Of a stretch of DNA of 64,000 nucleotides, positions 62,488-64,000 are shown piece after piece. Position 1 is the stretch's first letter. Every line of letters starts with the position of its first letter. The DNA is taken from the NCBI GenBank assembly GCA_026391675.1, contig JAPLDQ010000013.1, positions 27,369 to 91,368 on the forward strand. Direction: 5' to 3'. The DNA comes from Bacteroidota bacterium. GTDB lineage: Bacteria; Bacteroidota; Bacteroidia; Bacteroidales; JACABE01. The notes beneath the pieces were generated by a model. The model was not told the origin of the DNA. It ran no database searches and worked only from the letters and a program-made list of their open reading frames with translations. The position numbers and the translations under genes were made by a program.

Positions 62488-62519
62488 AAAAACCGATAGT
62501 TTAATTTCTATCGGTTTTT
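62488..62519. terminator. strong bidirectional intrinsic terminator
   Basis: AAAAACCGATAG pairs perfectly with CTATCGGTTTTT (12 bp) across an 8-nt loop. A-tract and T-tract on either side allow function in both directions. It ends the cassette-like array and separates it from the 62617 gene. The rest of 62291-62616 has only repeat G and an AT-rich leader. Confidence 0.85.
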
Positions 62520-62616
62520 ATATTTTTATATCCTATGACATATTTTGGCTTAGTTGTATTTTAATTTTGCATTAAAATGGAACCCTAAAACTTTATTTAA
62601 TTAAATGAATTAAGTT

Positions 62617-63252
62617 ATGAACGATAATTATATCCTTATATATAGATACACGTTTGATAATAGCATAATTAAAAGAATTAAACTAAATTCATCTGGTAAA
62701 TGGGATGAGAAAATAACTCAACGAAATGTAGATAAAGAACAGGAAACCAAAGAAACCCCAATTAAATTTAAAAGCATTACTATAATTAACTATCAAGACA
62801 AAAGTTCCTGTTATAAAGACAAATATGATGCCTTTGGTAGAGTTGTTATGATGAAGTATTATGAAAATAATATTTTAACAGGATATACAGAATTTAAGTA
62901 TAACAGTCCTTATACTAAAACAAAGTGTGATCAATTTAAAATGTTTGAAACTCCAAGAAAATTGAAGTGTATTAGGAAATTCAACTATAATCCAGAAGGA
63001 AATAAAATACAAGATTTTTGCTTTTATCCCAATGGTGATTTAGCATGGTATACTGATTATATCTATAAAAAACAGCTTACAGAAATATTGACATACAATA
63101 ATGAGAATGTTTTGATCTATAAGAGAATAATATTTTTTGATTCTAAAGGAGTGATAGTCAAAAAGGAAAAACTTGTGCATAAAGATCTTATTCAGCAATG
63201 GAAAATAGACAGTGAAGAAATAGGTTTTTATTTATGGACAACTGGTGCATAA
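62617..63252 (+). CDS. YD-repeat-like hypothetical protein, 211 aa
   Basis: The protein contains YDAFGRVVMMKYYENN and other strand-turn units (FYPNGDLAWYTDYIY) that resemble YD/MORN-like or RHS-type beta repeats. There is no signal peptide, membrane segment or catalytic motif. It is downstream of the terminator at 62488 and so has its own promoter, not clearly identified. Function unknown. Confidence 0.55.
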   Translation: MNDNYILIYRYTFDNSIIKRIKLNSSGKWDEKITQRNVDKEQETKETPIKFKSITIINYQDKSSCYKDKYDAFGRVVMMKYYENNILTGYTEFKYNSPYTKTKCDQFKMFETPRKLKCIRKFNYNPEGNKIQDFCFYPNGDLAWYTDYIYKKQLTEILTYNNENVLIYKRIIFFDSKGVIVKKEKLVHKDLIQQWKIDSEEIGFYLWTTGA

Positions 63253-63334
63253 AATAAGATTTTTGTAGCTAAATAAATATAGTGTGATATTTTATGGCTG
63301 ATTTTTATATTAATTTCTTATAAACTTAAAACTT

Positions 63335-63814
63335 ATGAATAGCTTTACAGCAATAGATTTTGATATTGCAAATGGATTTGATTATGGTATTTGCCAGGTT
63401 GGACTTGTAAGGGTTGAAAATGGCATTATAACCAATGAAATAAATATATTAGTTCAACCTCCTGATAATTACTATTGGGAAAGCTTTATGAATTTATATG
63501 GAATTACCCCACAAGATACGGCCATTGCTCCAACTTTTGATAAAATATGGTATCTGTTAGAACCATTTATTAAAAATCAATTAGTAGTGGCTCACAATGG
63601 CTTGTGGTTCGAATTCCCATTATTAAAAAAAACATTAGAATATTACAAAATGCCAGTGCCAAGATATAAAAAGATTGACATTAACAAAATATTTAAAACT
63701 AATCTGGCATCATTGTGTCGGCACTATTATATATATTTGCAACGCCAGAATGCATTAAGTGATGCTAAAGCTTGTGCGGAATTATATTTATTACACTTAA
63801 ACCAAAATCAATAA
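63335..63814 (+). CDS. DnaQ-like 3'-5' exonuclease fold with altered catalytic residues, 159 aa
   Basis: Overall match to the single-domain epsilon-like exonucleases of Bacteroidota: FTAIDFD, CQVGLVRVENG, LVQPPDN, LVVAHNGLWFE, LASLC and NALSDAKACAELYL. Active enzymes need D-x-E, a D in AHNxxFD, and H-x5-D. Here D8 and D143 are present, but the partners are D10 instead of E, E93 instead of D, and Q138 instead of H. The protein may be inactive or have changed metal binding. Normal length for the short family. Confidence 0.75.
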   Translation: MNSFTAIDFDIANGFDYGICQVGLVRVENGIITNEINILVQPPDNYYWESFMNLYGITPQDTAIAPTFDKIWYLLEPFIKNQLVVAHNGLWFEFPLLKKTLEYYKMPVPRYKKIDINKIFKTNLASLCRHYYIYLQRQNALSDAKACAELYLLHLNQNQ

Positions 63815-63863
63815 TCTGTTTTTTTTTCAATTTGCTGACATATTAATAATTAAAAATAATCAC

Positions 63864-64000
63864 TAGTGTCCACTATAAATTAAATAACGTTCTTTGAAAT
63901 CCTTGTTTATCTATAATTTTAGAGCTTTTTAGCTGCGTGACGATTTGAAATGCTTAAGTTTAGGTAATTAATTTTTATTACCATGAACAACGGCAAATAT
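63864..64000 (+). mobile_element. left end of an IS4-type element, cut by the window edge
   Basis: TAGTGTCCACTATAAATTA (63864 on) looks like an insertion-sequence terminus. It is followed 119 bp later by ATG AAC AAC GGC AAA TAT (63983-64000), MNNGKY, which matches the start of DUF4372-containing IS4-family transposases by my recall. The rest lies outside the window. No second end or target duplication can be checked. Nothing else is seen in 63815-63863. Confidence 0.4.

Noticed and set aside
1..64000. CRISPR arrays, rRNA and tRNA genes
   Set aside because: No regularly spaced identical repeats, no recognisable rRNA stretch and no cloverleaf with anticodon arm were seen by reading both strands.

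Overview
The window is AT-rich accessory DNA from a member of the Bacteroidota. The evidence is Bacteroidota-type promoters (a TTTG element about 20 bp upstream of TAnnTTTG, for example at 33899-33930, 55706-55737 and on the minus strand at 2956-2925), few clear Shine-Dalgarno sequences, and family content such as a FISUMP protein, a short catalytic-core tyrosine recombinase and an IS982 element. No rRNA, tRNA or CRISPR array was seen, and nothing looks like core metabolism. I read the window as a defence and mobile-gene island.

Layout. (1) 1-6116, minus strand: an edge-truncated HTH-like gene, a Gp37/Gp68-type (DUF5131) protein, two unknown or regulatory proteins, and a 985-residue primase/SF2-helicase fusion preceded by a 57-residue ribbon-helix-helix-like protein with a candidate operator. 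(2) 6494-7091: remnants of a type I R-M modification gene and of another large gene. (3) 7092-30760, plus strand: six tightly packed genes, nearly 24 kb, encoding a SNF2 helicase, a giant adenine methylase, a giant sacsin-like HSP90-fold ATPase, a Dna2/UPF1-like SF1 helicase, a 2091-residue DUF1998 helicase with a C-terminal nuclease-like domain, and a ParE/RelE-UvrD helicase fusion. This is DISARM/Druantia-like in parts but has its own composition and is probably one anti-phage system. (4) 30840-33325: a small acidic ORF and a convergent operon with an OGG-like protein. (5) 33683-36393: hipBA flanked by a gene and a decayed copy of that gene's 3' end. (6) 36400-41679: an AAA+ ATPase with a secreted partner, then a three-gene unknown operon with DUF4116-like repeats. 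(7) 42081-45027: a PD-(D/E)XK nuclease overlapping a beta-CASP metallo-nuclease, then a kinase-like gene broken by a stop codon. (8) 45420-50988: a compact operon with a tandem FtsK/EssC-like ATPase, a WXG100-like protein and membrane proteins, a possible type-VII-like system, followed by a FISUMP protein and a membrane coiled-coil protein. (9) 51323-54326: a Dam-like methylase with TPPY in place of NPPY/DPPY, a DUF2130 protein and a 59-residue zinc-ribbon protein.

(10) 54558-55605 is an intact IS982-family element with a 9-bp target duplication. (11) 55769-62519 is the second notable region: a 196-residue tyrosine recombinase followed by single-gene or two-gene units (DUF2971, HEPN, RES-like, membrane, PD-(D/E)XK) separated by related boundary repeats. 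Each boundary has a promoter-like TAnnTTTG and most end in a small ACGA...TCGT hairpin, after which similarity stops. It looks like an integron-like cassette array in which boundaries supply promoters. A strong terminator at 62488-62519 closes it. (12) 62617-64000: a YD-repeat-like protein, a DnaQ-like protein with altered catalytic residues, and probably the left end of an IS4-type element cut by the window edge.

How the parts fit: most recognisable genes act on nucleic acid (nucleases, helicases, methylases) or are toxin-like (HipA, HEPN, RES, DUF2971), and most modules are short operons with coupled stops and starts. Functional assignments are family-level readings of the sequence; the system-level proposals are inference.
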